From an uncultured Flavobacteriaceae bacterium (GTDB lineage: Bacteria > Bacteroidota > Bacteroidia > Flavobacteriales > Flavobacteriaceae): DNA of 64,000 bases. Below the pieces are notes generated by a model. The model ran no database searches and was not told where the DNA came from. It was given only the letters and a program-made list of their open reading frames with translations. The first letter of the stretch is position 1. Each line of letters starts with the position of its first letter. The DNA lies in contig CANLWN010000003.1 of assembly GCA_947494825.1 (NCBI GenBank), positions 620,001 through 684,000 of the forward strand, written 5' to 3'. The position numbers were made by a program, and so were the translations under genes. Of the stretch, positions 50,702 through 58,734 are shown in pieces.

Positions 50702-51577
50702 TTGAAAAAAGCATTATTACTTCTATTTATATTTACAAGCGGAATTGCATTTAGCCAATTAAAAGAGTACAGCGGAATTGTAAAAGCAAAAAGCGACAAT
50801 CTTCCACTTCCAGGAGTAAATGTGATAATAAAAGGAACAAAAATCGGGACTCAAACGGACTTTAATGGAAATTTTAAAATTTCAGTTCCTGACTCTTTAA
50901 ATGTATTGAGTTTTTCGTTCCTAGGAATGATTCCTTTAGACTATAAACTCAATGAAAAAAAGAATCTCGAAATACTTTTAAAGGAAGATTGTAATATAGA
51001 CTGGTTTGACGAACGACATATTGGTTTTTATATAAATAGTGGACTTATTAATAATCCTGTGGGAGGACAATTTCACTTCTCGCTTACACCGAATTATAAT
51101 TGGCCTACAATTAAAACCGGAATTAGTTATCAAACCAACCTCAAAGAAAATAGGTTTATGAACGCTTACCTAAATTTACATCACCTTTTTGTGAGCTGTG
51201 ATTTTAACGCTGACATCAATTCTTCTTTTAGAAACTTGGACTATAACAACAATATAGAACTATCCGTATATTCGGTTGAAACAAGTCTTAATTTCAACAA
51301 TATAAGCGCAATTGTTGGCTTAAGTACAATTGACTTTAACAAAGTATCAGAAAATAAAAGTATTAATTCCGTTGGAGCAACATTAGGACTTGGAACTTGG
51401 ATTGGACAACCATTTTTAATGTCAGTATCAGCAAAAACGACTATTTATAAAAACTTGAGTGAATATCACGCCGAAATAAAAAAACAGTACAAAGGAATTT
51501 ATGGGTTTTTAAAATATTATAAAGTGAATGACTTTAACGAATTGAGTTTAGGAATCGGAATTGAACTAAGCTATTAA
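50702..51577 (+). CDS. Carboxypeptidase-regulatory-like domain outer membrane protein
   Basis: 291 aa from a TTG start, with signal peptide (MKKALLLLFIFTSGIAFSQ). Residues about 22-100 are the CarboxypepD_reg-like beta-sandwich that opens SusC-type receptors (YSGIVKAKSDNLPLPGVNVI, TQTDFNGNFKISVPDSLNVL). The remaining ~190 residues alternate polar/non-polar strands (FHFSLTPNYNWPTIKTGISY, NELSLGIGIELSY at the end), consistent with a small outer membrane barrel. Far shorter than a SusC receptor. Confidence 0.7.
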   Translation: MKKALLLLFIFTSGIAFSQLKEYSGIVKAKSDNLPLPGVNVIIKGTKIGTQTDFNGNFKISVPDSLNVLSFSFLGMIPLDYKLNEKKNLEILLKEDCNIDWFDERHIGFYINSGLINNPVGGQFHFSLTPNYNWPTIKTGISYQTNLKENRFMNAYLNLHHLFVSCDFNADINSSFRNLDYNNNIELSVYSVETSLNFNNISAIVGLSTIDFNKVSENKSINSVGATLGLGTWIGQPFLMSVSAKTTIYKNLSEYHAEIKKQYKGIYGFLKYYKVNDFNELSLGIGIELSY

Positions 51578-51602
51578 CTAAACAAAAGATAAAATAAAAA
51601 CC

Positions 51603-51755
51603 GCATTACAACACCGTGTATAATTCATTGCTAGTACTCGCCTACTTCTGAAAATCCTCACAGATTTTCAGTTTGGTGTGTATTTTCAAAGCCTGCCTGC
51701 CGACAGATAGGCTTAATGCTAAACCACGCAACTACTTATAGTCGAGATCGTTGTA
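51603..51755 (+). repeat. attC-like site A29; left end of a duplicated cassette
   Basis: CATTACAACA, CGTGTATAATTCATTGC, central hairpin CTGAAAATC/GATTTTCAG (51648-51671), CTTATAGTC, R' TCGTTGTA (51748-51755). Confidence 0.7.
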
Positions 51756-51774
51756 ACACATTTGAGAGAAACAT

Positions 51775-52383
51775 ATGAAAATTAAAATAATCACCCTGCT
51801 AGTCTTAATTATATTGATTTCCTGTAAATCTGACCCCAACAAGCAAATTGATGAGGGAAAAATAACAGAAAGTACGTACCATAGTAATGAAATTGGCTGG
51901 ACAATGGAAATTCCTACAGGATGGAATGTAACTCACAAAGGTGTTTCAGACGAAAGAACTGAAAAAGGCTTGGAGGCAATTAAAGAATCAGCTGGAATTG
52001 ATTATGATGCCAGTGGACTCAAACAACTTCTTAATTTTCAAAAAGATAGATTTCATATTTTTCAATCGACATCTGAGCCCTTTGAAATTGAATATGAAGG
52101 AGAGTGGGAAGATAATAACGAAGGGCTTAAGCAATTACTATATGAGACCTATGAAAGTCGAGGGATTAAAATCGACACATCATCTTCAACAAAAAAAATA
52201 GATAATCTAAACTTTGAAGTTTTTCATATTACTATGTATGGACCAGATGGTAAAATAATTCTCTATCAGGACATGTATAGTCGACTTATTAATGGTTTCG
52301 ATTTTGGGGTCAATTTGAATTACATAAATGAAAAGGAAAAGAACGAAATGATGAAGGTTTGGAAGGAATCAAAATTTGAATGA
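51775..52383 (+). CDS. Lipoprotein, near-identical to 37563-38171
   Basis: 202 aa, 7 amino-acid differences from the first copy (five of them in the first 60 residues). Lipobox IILISC. The shared block begins at the R' box of A29 and ends at the type B box at 52427, so the whole cassette was copied. Function unknown. Confidence 0.7.
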   Translation: MKIKIITLLVLIILISCKSDPNKQIDEGKITESTYHSNEIGWTMEIPTGWNVTHKGVSDERTEKGLEAIKESAGIDYDASGLKQLLNFQKDRFHIFQSTSEPFEIEYEGEWEDNNEGLKQLLYETYESRGIKIDTSSSTKKIDNLNFEVFHITMYGPDGKIILYQDMYSRLINGFDFGVNLNYINEKEKNEMMKVWKESKFE

Positions 52384-52426
52384 AAGGTGAAAATACCAAT
52401 TCGTTTCTAATTAATATAGGATATAG

Positions 52427-52445
52427 AAAGTTCAAATAAAGGATG
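52427..52445 (+). repeat. Type B junction box; right end of a duplicated cassette
   Basis: AAAGTTCAAATAAAGGATG. Homology with 38215 stops within this box, where the two copies diverge. Confidence 0.65.
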
Positions 52446-52457
52446 ACCAAGATTTAG

Positions 52458-52709
52458 ATGATTCGCTTTTTCCAAATTATTTTCGGTGGTATTATCCTTA
52501 ATTTTATAGGAGCCTCAATAAGATGGACTTATGGTTCTATTTGGAGGACTTTGTTCCGTAAACCCAAATTTACATTTAAAGAATATTTATATGGGCCAAA
52601 GAACTCCCGTGATTACTATGATAAAAATGCACATCAACTGAATAACAAATTAATTGGGATTTTTGCATTAGGTATCTTGGGCGCAATTATTGTAACAAAA
52701 TCCTTGTAA
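52458..52709 (+). CDS. Small membrane protein
   Basis: 83 aa with an N-terminal helix (about 4-27) and a C-terminal helix (about 64-80) around a basic loop (RKPKFTFKEYLYGPKNSRDY). No family recognised. Between two type B boxes. Confidence 0.6.
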   Translation: MIRFFQIIFGGIILNFIGASIRWTYGSIWRTLFRKPKFTFKEYLYGPKNSRDYYDKNAHQLNNKLIGIFALGILGAIIVTKSL

Positions 52710-52711
52710 TA

Positions 52712-52730
52712 AAAGTTCAAATAAACTATG
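52712..52730 (+). repeat. Type B junction box; left end of a duplicated unit
   Basis: AAAGTTCAAATAAACTATG, same as 25766-25784 including the unusual CTATG ending. Confidence 0.65.
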
Positions 52731-53363
52731 AAATATAGTATACCCATTCTTTTCTTAATAATTTTCTCATGTAAACCAGACTCCAAACCTGGGTTAAACA
52801 CCGTTTCCGAAAAGACCAGCACATATGCCATGTACGGATTCTTAATAGAGGAATTTTCTTATTCTCAAGGGATATTACAAGAACAAATAATCCAATCATT
52901 GGGAGACGGAAAACTTAATGAAATTCCATCGGTTAAGGCTTATGATAGTTTAACCAAAATATATTTGAAATTTTTGAACCAAACAGAATCCGAATTGATG
53001 AACGCTTTGAATAGCGAAAGTGAATTGAACTATTCTGGGGGACTATCAAAAAAAGAATATGTAAACAACTACTTTTTTTCCAATAAAGACTACAGCCAAA
53101 AAGCAATTGAATTCATCTCTAAAACGGATCGCTATAGAAATGAAATAAAAAAATTAGGGCTTAACGATAACTTGAGAAGAAAAATTGACAGAACACTAAA
53201 TACCGGGAGGATTACCAATAGAAAGGGGGAAAAAATCAAGCACATGGATTACTTTTTTAAAGACATGCCCTTAATAAGCGTTCTGGCTTACTTAGAGCAT
53301 AAAGAAAAATGCGTGTTGGAATTTGAAAATGAATATTTAAAAAGTATCGAACCGAACGATTAA
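52728..53363 (+). CDS. Lipoprotein, near-identical to 25782-26417
   Basis: 211 aa, two residues different from the first copy. Lipobox IIFSC. The copied unit extends from the type B box to the GCCAACAAAGGCTATA part of the following attC-like half, after which the two loci diverge. Function unknown. Confidence 0.7.
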   Translation: MKYSIPILFLIIFSCKPDSKPGLNTVSEKTSTYAMYGFLIEEFSYSQGILQEQIIQSLGDGKLNEIPSVKAYDSLTKIYLKFLNQTESELMNALNSESELNYSGGLSKKEYVNNYFFSNKDYSQKAIEFISKTDRYRNEIKKLGLNDNLRRKIDRTLNTGRITNRKGEKIKHMDYFFKDMPLISVLAYLEHKEKCVLEFENEYLKSIEPND

Positions 53364-53372
53364 AAACCTACT

Positions 53373-53400
53373 GCCAACAAAGGCTATAAAGTATACTACT
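53373..53400 (+). repeat. attC-like left half A30
   Basis: GCCAACA, AAGGCTATAAAGTATACTAC; same half-site and downstream sequence as 33282. No R' box. Confidence 0.55.
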
Positions 53401-53432
53401 AAAAGCTCAAAAAAACCACCTCCCTTTCAACC

Positions 53433-53460
53433 AAAAATACCCATCAACGGGTATTTTTTT
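53433..53460 (+). terminator. Rho-independent-type terminator
   Basis: AAAAATACCC and GGGTATTTTT form a perfect 10-bp stem around ATCAAC, followed by a T run. A decayed counterpart is at 33342. Confidence 0.6.
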
Positions 53461-53746
53461 GTTTCCGATTTATTTTGATCTTAAAAAGCTCCATTTCTTT
53501 TTACGAATTCCAACGCTTTCCAATGGGCCCAAAGCAGCAAGACGGTGTGGAAAAGTTTTTGGAGCATCTAAAGAAATAAGTAAGAAAAATCAACAAAAAA
53601 CTGTACTTTGGGAGGAGTATTTTAAGGAGGGAAAGCTGACGGTGACTAAGATTTGTGAACGGTTGGATATATCAAGGGTAAGATATTATAATTACTTAGG
53701 ATATAGAGGGCTTTCTGGGAAGTTGAAAGCTTATAAAAAAGTTTGA
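53459..53746 (+). CDS. Helix-turn-helix fragment, perhaps a recombinase C-terminus
   Basis: 95 aa frame of which the last ~55 are convincing: WEEYFKEGKLTVTKICERLD then ISRVRYYNYLGY is a helix-turn-helix like those ending serine recombinases or Hin-type invertases. A G-PKAA segment before it resembles the G-R-P-K linker of such enzymes. The start is uncertain and a frameshift around 53540-53570 is likely, so this may be a broken gene. A decayed copy lies at 33311-33545. Confidence 0.4.
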   Translation: MFPIYFDLKKLHFFLRIPTLSNGPKAARRCGKVFGASKEISKKNQQKTVLWEEYFKEGKLTVTKICERLDISRVRYYNYLGYRGLSGKLKAYKKV

Positions 53747-53818
53747 TAAGTATTAGAAAGCGGGTTTATCTTTAATAATTATACACGCTTATCGGTATTA
53801 ATACGAGATAAACATAGA

Positions 53819-54907
53819 ATGACGAATAACTACAACCCAGAAGTAAACGCAGGAGTCCACGCGAATATAGGTATGGATTTTCAAAAAAACTGCACCATTT
53901 ATTTATTTCTCGAAAAATACCATCACTTAAAAAATCAAAAATATTTTATTATTCTAGAGCATTTGGAGGATATTATTTTCGGATACCTTGATAATCCTAC
54001 AGAGCTTTCAAAAATAGAGACATATCAAGCAAAAAAATCCTCATCCAAATGGACAAACAGTGGGGTTTTAGGAATAATTAAAAAAATTACGGAAACTGGT
54101 CAATCAATTTTGAATGACCCTCATCCTAAAACAAATGATTTCGATCAAGAAAACTTTTTTGTTACAAATAATACAATTGAATTAAAATGTAAGGTGAATA
54201 AACAGTGGAATGTTTGTCTTATCAATGAATCCACAGAGAACCTCAGATATTCTGAGTTAGATCAAAATCTAAAAAACAAAGTAGAAAAAGGTTCTTTAGA
54301 TATAAATTTTACACCTGAAAATATTTCGAATTTAGATACCCTAAACTTTAGATTCATTGACTTAGGAAGAACGCCGAAAGCACAATTGGAACAACTTAAT
54401 GGAAAATTTGTTTCTGTTTTTGGCAATAACATAACTGACCATCTGGCAGCTTTACAAACGTTTTACTATGCATTAGTCGAAATTGAACGTGAATTCAATC
54501 AAGGAAATGTTGCAAAATTGAGCGACAACAAGAAACGAATTGAGTCCAGTGAAATCGTATCAATTATTAATGTTCTAACAAACAAGAAAAAGGCCTTTGA
54601 CTTTTGGAGAGAGAAAAAAGATGAATTATGCCAAGAATTAAACATCAATTTATCCGAAGTAACAATGTTTGAATTACACTATGAAAATAGCTTTGATAAA
54701 TTTAAGGACATCAAAGAGAGTGAACATCAAAAAATATTTGAATTTGTTTCTAAAAACAAGGGGATATTTAAATCATACATAACGGATAGAACTTGTATTG
54801 CCCATTTTCATTCGAAATTCAATAAGGAAAAATCCTCTACTCTATCCAAATTACAGCTTAAAGCTACAATTGCAGCAGCATATATTGAAGTAAAAAACAT
54901 ATTATGA
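53819..54907 (+). CDS. DUF4297-type (Cap4-like) nuclease, defence locus gene 1
   Basis: 362 aa, cytoplasmic. N-terminal nuclease domain: NIGMDFQ (17-22; the usual G-x-x-F-Q), ILEHLEDI with E50-D51, and ETYQAKK with Q70-x-K72, i.e. a PD-(D/E)xK-like Asp...QxK site as in DUF4297/Cap4 dsDNA endonucleases. The rest is helical. It overlaps the next gene by 4 nt (ATGA). Together they resemble a two-gene Lamassu/ABC-3C system with the nuclease as effector (LmuA-like). The match is by motif and arrangement only. Confidence 0.65.
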   Translation: MTNNYNPEVNAGVHANIGMDFQKNCTIYLFLEKYHHLKNQKYFIILEHLEDIIFGYLDNPTELSKIETYQAKKSSSKWTNSGVLGIIKKITETGQSILNDPHPKTNDFDQENFFVTNNTIELKCKVNKQWNVCLINESTENLRYSELDQNLKNKVEKGSLDINFTPENISNLDTLNFRFIDLGRTPKAQLEQLNGKFVSVFGNNITDHLAALQTFYYALVEIEREFNQGNVAKLSDNKKRIESSEIVSIINVLTNKKKAFDFWREKKDELCQELNINLSEVTMFELHYENSFDKFKDIKESEHQKIFEFVSKNKGIFKSYITDRTCIAHFHSKFNKEKSSTLSKLQLKATIAAAYIEVKNIL

Positions 54908-56634
54908 AAACAACTCTAGATATAAATAGCATACTAGTTTATAGCGAAGAAAATAACAAATTCTTTCATACTGAATTCAAAAATAAACTCAACGTTATTT
55001 ATGGCAAAAATACTGCCGGAAAAAGTACATTAATACAATTAATTCTTTATGCATTTGGTATAAATGACAACAAAGTAAAACTCGTCGAAATTTTATCGGA
55101 GCAGATTTTCGTCAGACTTGATTGCACAATCAAAAATGAAAAACTAGAGGAAAAATATGTTTTTCTAAGGCAAGATGAAACTCTTTTGATAAGAGACAGT
55201 AATGACAAGGTTTTAAGGTTTAATGGAATCAGCAGTGATAACTCTGCAGAACACATTAAACTAAAAAAGTACTTCAATAACCTATTCGATTTCAATTTAC
55301 TTCTAGAATCTAATAGTGGCATATCAGATGCGCCAATAGAAACCATTTTCTTGCCTTATTATGTTTCACAGGAAGTGGGTTGGGTTTACCTTCGAAAATC
55401 TTTTAGCAACCTTAATTTCTACAAGAATTTCAAAGAAGATTTTCTCGATTATTATTTAGGTATAGAGAATGTTGTCGACAAGGATGAAAAAAGAAAAATT
55501 GAAAAAGAAGTTAACAGACTACAACAGCAGATTAAATTCTATACAGAGGTTGAAAAAGACAATAGAGACTTAAAGCTTGCTAATGTCATAGACCAAACTC
55601 TGGAAGGCAAAGCAAACCTGTTAATCTCTGATATCTCCAAAAAGAAAGACAATCTACTTAATTTGGAAAACACTTATGTTGGGGATTCCAACAAATTGAC
55701 TTTCTATAATCAACGCTTGTCAGTAGTATCAAAAGTAAAACGTAATCATAAAAATCAGGAACCAGGTAAAGACAATTGTCCAACTTGTACTCAAATACTA
55801 CCTTCAAATCTTGAAGACGTTTATTCATTCTTTCAAGAAGAAAACGATACTGCTAATTTGCAAAGGGATTTAAAGGATAAAGTCAAAAAATTGCAGTCTA
55901 GGCTCAATTCCTTAAATAAAAAAATTGAATCACATCGAGCTGATATAAAATCATCATATCTAACTTTTAATGAATATTCAGAAAACGGGTTGACACTAGA
56001 AAAATACATTGATAGTAAAGCGAATATTCAACTTTTCGAGAATTTGACTAAACAAATTGGTCAATTAACTATTGATTTGGAGATTGAAAAAGCAAAATTA
56101 AAAGAATATAAAACAGATGAAGAAATTCTCTTCGAGCGCAGCAAAAAAAGTAAAATTTTCAAAGACAAATATTTTACCTTTAATAGTAACCTTGGTCTAC
56201 CATCACTAGAAGATGAGAGATTCTACCAGCTTTACGAAATTTCTTCTTTTCCATTTCAAGGAGTCCAATTACATCTGGCTGTTCTAAGTTATCATTTTGC
56301 TTTCAATTATTTATTGACTAAAACTACCGATGTCCACAGACTACCTTTTATACTTGACAGCGTTTTTAAAGAAGATATTGAAGGGGGAAATAAGATCAAA
56401 ATTTTAAACTTTATAAACGATAATTTCCCAATAGATACTCAAACAATTGTATCAATAGCAGATGACAAAAATGTTGATTCTAGAATTGAACAATACAAAG
56501 TGGAAATATTTAAAGACAATGCTCATATGATTTGTATTGGAAATGGAACAAAAGAAAAAGCATTGCTAAAAGAAAATGATGATACTCAAAAGGAACTGAT
56601 TGATGATAGTTTTGAAATTTTGGAAACAATATGA
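54904..56634 (+). CDS. SMC/Rad50-like ATPase with zinc hook, defence locus gene 2
   Basis: 576 aa. Walker A GKNTAGKST at 34-42; coiled coils at about 195-270 and 310-400; a Rad50-like hook CPTC at 292-295 between them; C-terminal lobe with FPFQGVQLHLAVLSYHFAFN (signature-like) and RLPFILDSVFKED (Walker B). This matches LmuB-type sensors of Lamassu systems, thought to recognise DNA ends and release the nuclease. The Walker B Glu is not clearly present (ILDSVFKED), which is odd. Translationally coupled to the nuclease gene. Confidence 0.7.
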   Translation: MKTTLDINSILVYSEENNKFFHTEFKNKLNVIYGKNTAGKSTLIQLILYAFGINDNKVKLVEILSEQIFVRLDCTIKNEKLEEKYVFLRQDETLLIRDSNDKVLRFNGISSDNSAEHIKLKKYFNNLFDFNLLLESNSGISDAPIETIFLPYYVSQEVGWVYLRKSFSNLNFYKNFKEDFLDYYLGIENVVDKDEKRKIEKEVNRLQQQIKFYTEVEKDNRDLKLANVIDQTLEGKANLLISDISKKKDNLLNLENTYVGDSNKLTFYNQRLSVVSKVKRNHKNQEPGKDNCPTCTQILPSNLEDVYSFFQEENDTANLQRDLKDKVKKLQSRLNSLNKKIESHRADIKSSYLTFNEYSENGLTLEKYIDSKANIQLFENLTKQIGQLTIDLEIEKAKLKEYKTDEEILFERSKKSKIFKDKYFTFNSNLGLPSLEDERFYQLYEISSFPFQGVQLHLAVLSYHFAFNYLLTKTTDVHRLPFILDSVFKEDIEGGNKIKILNFINDNFPIDTQTIVSIADDKNVDSRIEQYKVEIFKDNAHMICIGNGTKEKALLKENDDTQKELIDDSFEILETI

Positions 56635-56770
56635 AGTAATAATGTCAATAACATGTAAAAAATATTGGCTTTCGTGTTTTACCAAAAATATTGAATAAAA
56701 TGCAGGTCTGTAATATGCCGAAAAGTCGGTGCGAGAAAATCCTCAACTTTTCATATATCAGACTGTCACA

Positions 56771-56789
56771 AAAGTTAAATTAAATGATT
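56771..56789 (+). repeat. Type B junction box (degenerate)
   Basis: AAAGTTAAATTAAATGATT, downstream of the defence locus. Confidence 0.4.
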
Positions 56790-56854
56790 TTAAAAACCCT
56801 CGCCCATTAAGAGTATGTTGGAAATCTTATCAATTATCATATATAATTTCTGTT

Positions 56855-56864
56855 GGGCGTTAGG
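56855..56864 (+). repeat. attC R'-like GGGCGTTAGG
   Basis: GGGCGTTAGG, which fits the GTTRRRY core and the GGGCGTTA end of Vibrio-type repeats better than other sites here. A CGCCCATTAAG at about 56800 may be the left arm. It immediately precedes the next gene. Nothing else is recognised in 56635-56867. Confidence 0.45.
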
Positions 56865-56867
56865 AAT

Positions 56868-57563
56868 ATGGAAAATGTATTACAAATATTAGGAGCAACT
56901 GTTTTAAGTCTCGGAGGTGCAGGTGGGATATTATTGTTATTATCTAAGTGGTTTGGGGACCTTTTTGCGAAGAAACTGTTGGCAAAAGACGGTGCGAAAT
57001 ACTCTCAAGAGCTTGAAACGTTGAAGAATAATTTTCAAACGGAAATTGAATCTCATAAAGCATTTCATAATGAGAAATTAGAAATATTAAGAAAAAAATA
57101 TCAATCAGAACTTGAATCCACAAAAGTTGAATTGGAGAAATCTAAGGTCTTATTTCTAAAGTACAGGGAAAGTCAGTTTCAAATTTACAATGAATTGTGG
57201 CAAAGCCTATGTGATTTGAAGCTCGCAGGAAATGGTCTTTGGGAAATTGCTAGCAAAGAAAAGCTCCAAAGGTTCATTGAGCAACTTAAAGTAACGAGAG
57301 AGTCTGTTGAAAAAAATGCTTTGCTCGTAGAAGATACAGATTATAGAAATCTCATAAAATGCATTGACGATTTTGAAAATTTTCAAATCGGTAAAGAAAG
57401 ATTAATTGAACTAAGAAGAACTGAATTTCAACATTTGAACAATGATAATTTTCGGGATGCAATTTGGCATCAAACAGACTCTAACAGAGATATAAAAGAA
57501 AGGTTTGAAGTGGAACTGAACACTATTGCTAAATATCTTCGTAAACAAATAAAAGGTGAATAA
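56868..57563 (+). CDS. Membrane-anchored coiled-coil protein
   Basis: 231 aa from ATG 56868. One N-terminal helix (about 5-25, Gly/Leu-rich), then a long coiled coil (about 45-110: YSQELETLKNNFQTEIESHK, LEILRKKYQSELESTKVELE) and a helical C-terminal domain. The frame reaches upstream into the R'-like site, so the ATG just after it is preferred. Function unknown; similar proteins occur beside defence genes. Confidence 0.65.
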   Translation: MENVLQILGATVLSLGGAGGILLLLSKWFGDLFAKKLLAKDGAKYSQELETLKNNFQTEIESHKAFHNEKLEILRKKYQSELESTKVELEKSKVLFLKYRESQFQIYNELWQSLCDLKLAGNGLWEIASKEKLQRFIEQLKVTRESVEKNALLVEDTDYRNLIKCIDDFENFQIGKERLIELRRTEFQHLNNDNFRDAIWHQTDSNRDIKERFEVELNTIAKYLRKQIKGE

Positions 57564-57620
57564 ACACACTGCCACAATGTTTATGGTGTAATGAAACTCC
57601 GTTATTGCTTAACGGTGCAA

Positions 57621-57640
57621 AAATTCAATTAAACGATATG
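57621..57640 (+). repeat. Type B junction box
   Basis: AAATTCAATTAAACGATATG, 5 nt before the next gene. Confidence 0.5.
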
Positions 57641-57645
57641 ATTAA

Positions 57646-58200
57646 ATGAATATTCCCACCTTACCCACAGATAACCTCTATAAGTTCACAGCTATTTTCG
57701 GACTCATTATCATATCGTTTGGCCTTTATATAATATCCATTGGAAATACTAATTACTTGGAAAGAAAGAAACAGCTGGCATCCACTGATTTTGAGTTCTT
57801 TCAAGATTCTGTGAAATATGCATTTAAAAGAAAAATATATGATTCCTTATCACAGCAATGGAATGAAGAGGCACTTTCTGGTAACTATAGTTTGGAGTAC
57901 TTAAAAAAACGTTTAAAAAGAACCGAAAATCTATATAGTGAAGTTAAAATTTTACATGAGGAAGTAATCAAAAACCAACTTCTCCTAGTCAAAAGACAGT
58001 TTGATTTAGAAGCTGTTGAGTATACAACGAATAAAAACAATAAAATGGCAATTCTTTTAATTGTCATAGGTACAATTCTAATTAGTTGGGGTTTCATTAA
58101 TTGGTATAAAAAACATCAACTATATATAGATGCTGAAATCAAGTGTAAAGGCGAAAGTTTTGTTAAACAATTGAATGCACGTAAGAAAAAAGAAGAGTAA
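57646..58200 (+). CDS. Two-helix membrane protein with coiled-coil loop
   Basis: 184 aa. Membrane helices at about 14-32 and 134-152 enclose a charged, probably coiled-coil loop (YLKKRLKRTENLYSEVKILH). Basic C-terminal tail. No family recognised. Confidence 0.6.
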   Translation: MNIPTLPTDNLYKFTAIFGLIIISFGLYIISIGNTNYLERKKQLASTDFEFFQDSVKYAFKRKIYDSLSQQWNEEALSGNYSLEYLKKRLKRTENLYSEVKILHEEVIKNQLLLVKRQFDLEAVEYTTNKNNKMAILLIVIGTILISWGFINWYKKHQLYIDAEIKCKGESFVKQLNARKKKEE

Positions 58201-58268
58201 AGAGTATCTAACTGAAAATGAAATTCCATGTCCGATAACGAAAACACAGGTGATGGAAGAAAATTGGG

Positions 58269-58490
58269 ATGCCAGATAGTGTTTCAGCTAGAGATTATAA
58301 TGATGGAAGCTTCGACCTAACAATAGATGGTCAAGCCATTAATGAAGTATCACTCGATATGTGGAAACCTTTTTTATGCCCAACCCTTCGCCATCTTTTA
58401 TTTCCGAAATTCCGGAACACAGTAGAAGGTATTTTGAAAAACTTCAATAGTTTACAAAACGATGTACAAAACAAAAGTCTGGATACATAA
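58269..58490 (+). CDS. Possible small gene, 73 aa
   Basis: PDSVSARDYNDGSFDLTIDG at the start reads like real protein, but the second half is less convincing and the 3' end overlaps the next gene by 29 nt in another frame. Possibly the head of a truncated cassette gene. Confidence 0.3.
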   Translation: MPDSVSARDYNDGSFDLTIDGQAINEVSLDMWKPFLCPTLRHLLFPKFRNTVEGILKNFNSLQNDVQNKSLDT

Positions 58491-58734
58491 GAATAAAGAA
58501 GATGCAATTTCAAATAAGGGAGACTTCTGGCTTGATTGCACCTTCATAGATAAGCCTACAAATGACAACATAGTAACAATTACAGAAGAACTGATAGTTG
58601 ATATTCAGGACGAATTAATTTGGAATAAAGATTACGGACCTGGTGAGTATAAAATTTTTAAAGCTCTAAATATATTTAACCCGCACCAACATGATGGTTT
58701 TTCGTATAGTGTAATGGTTTATAAAGTTCAATAA
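58462..58734 (+). CDS. Small acidic protein of unknown function
   Basis: 90 aa: VWIHKNKEDAISNKGDFWLD then CTFIDKPTNDNIVTITEELI and a closing GFSYSVMVYKVQ. Beta-rich, cytoplasmic, no family recognised. Its stop lies in a type B box, as with other B-type sub-cassettes. The size fits an immunity-type protein. Confidence 0.5.
   Translation: MYKTKVWIHKNKEDAISNKGDFWLDCTFIDKPTNDNIVTITEELIVDIQDELIWNKDYGPGEYKIFKALNIFNPHQHDGFSYSVMVYKVQ

Noticed and set aside
53819-56634. Calling the nuclease/ATPase pair Hachiman, Gabija or a restriction system
   Set aside because: No helicase motifs, TOPRIM or methyltransferase are seen; the zinc-hook SMC plus DUF4297 layout fits Lamassu/ABC-3C better.
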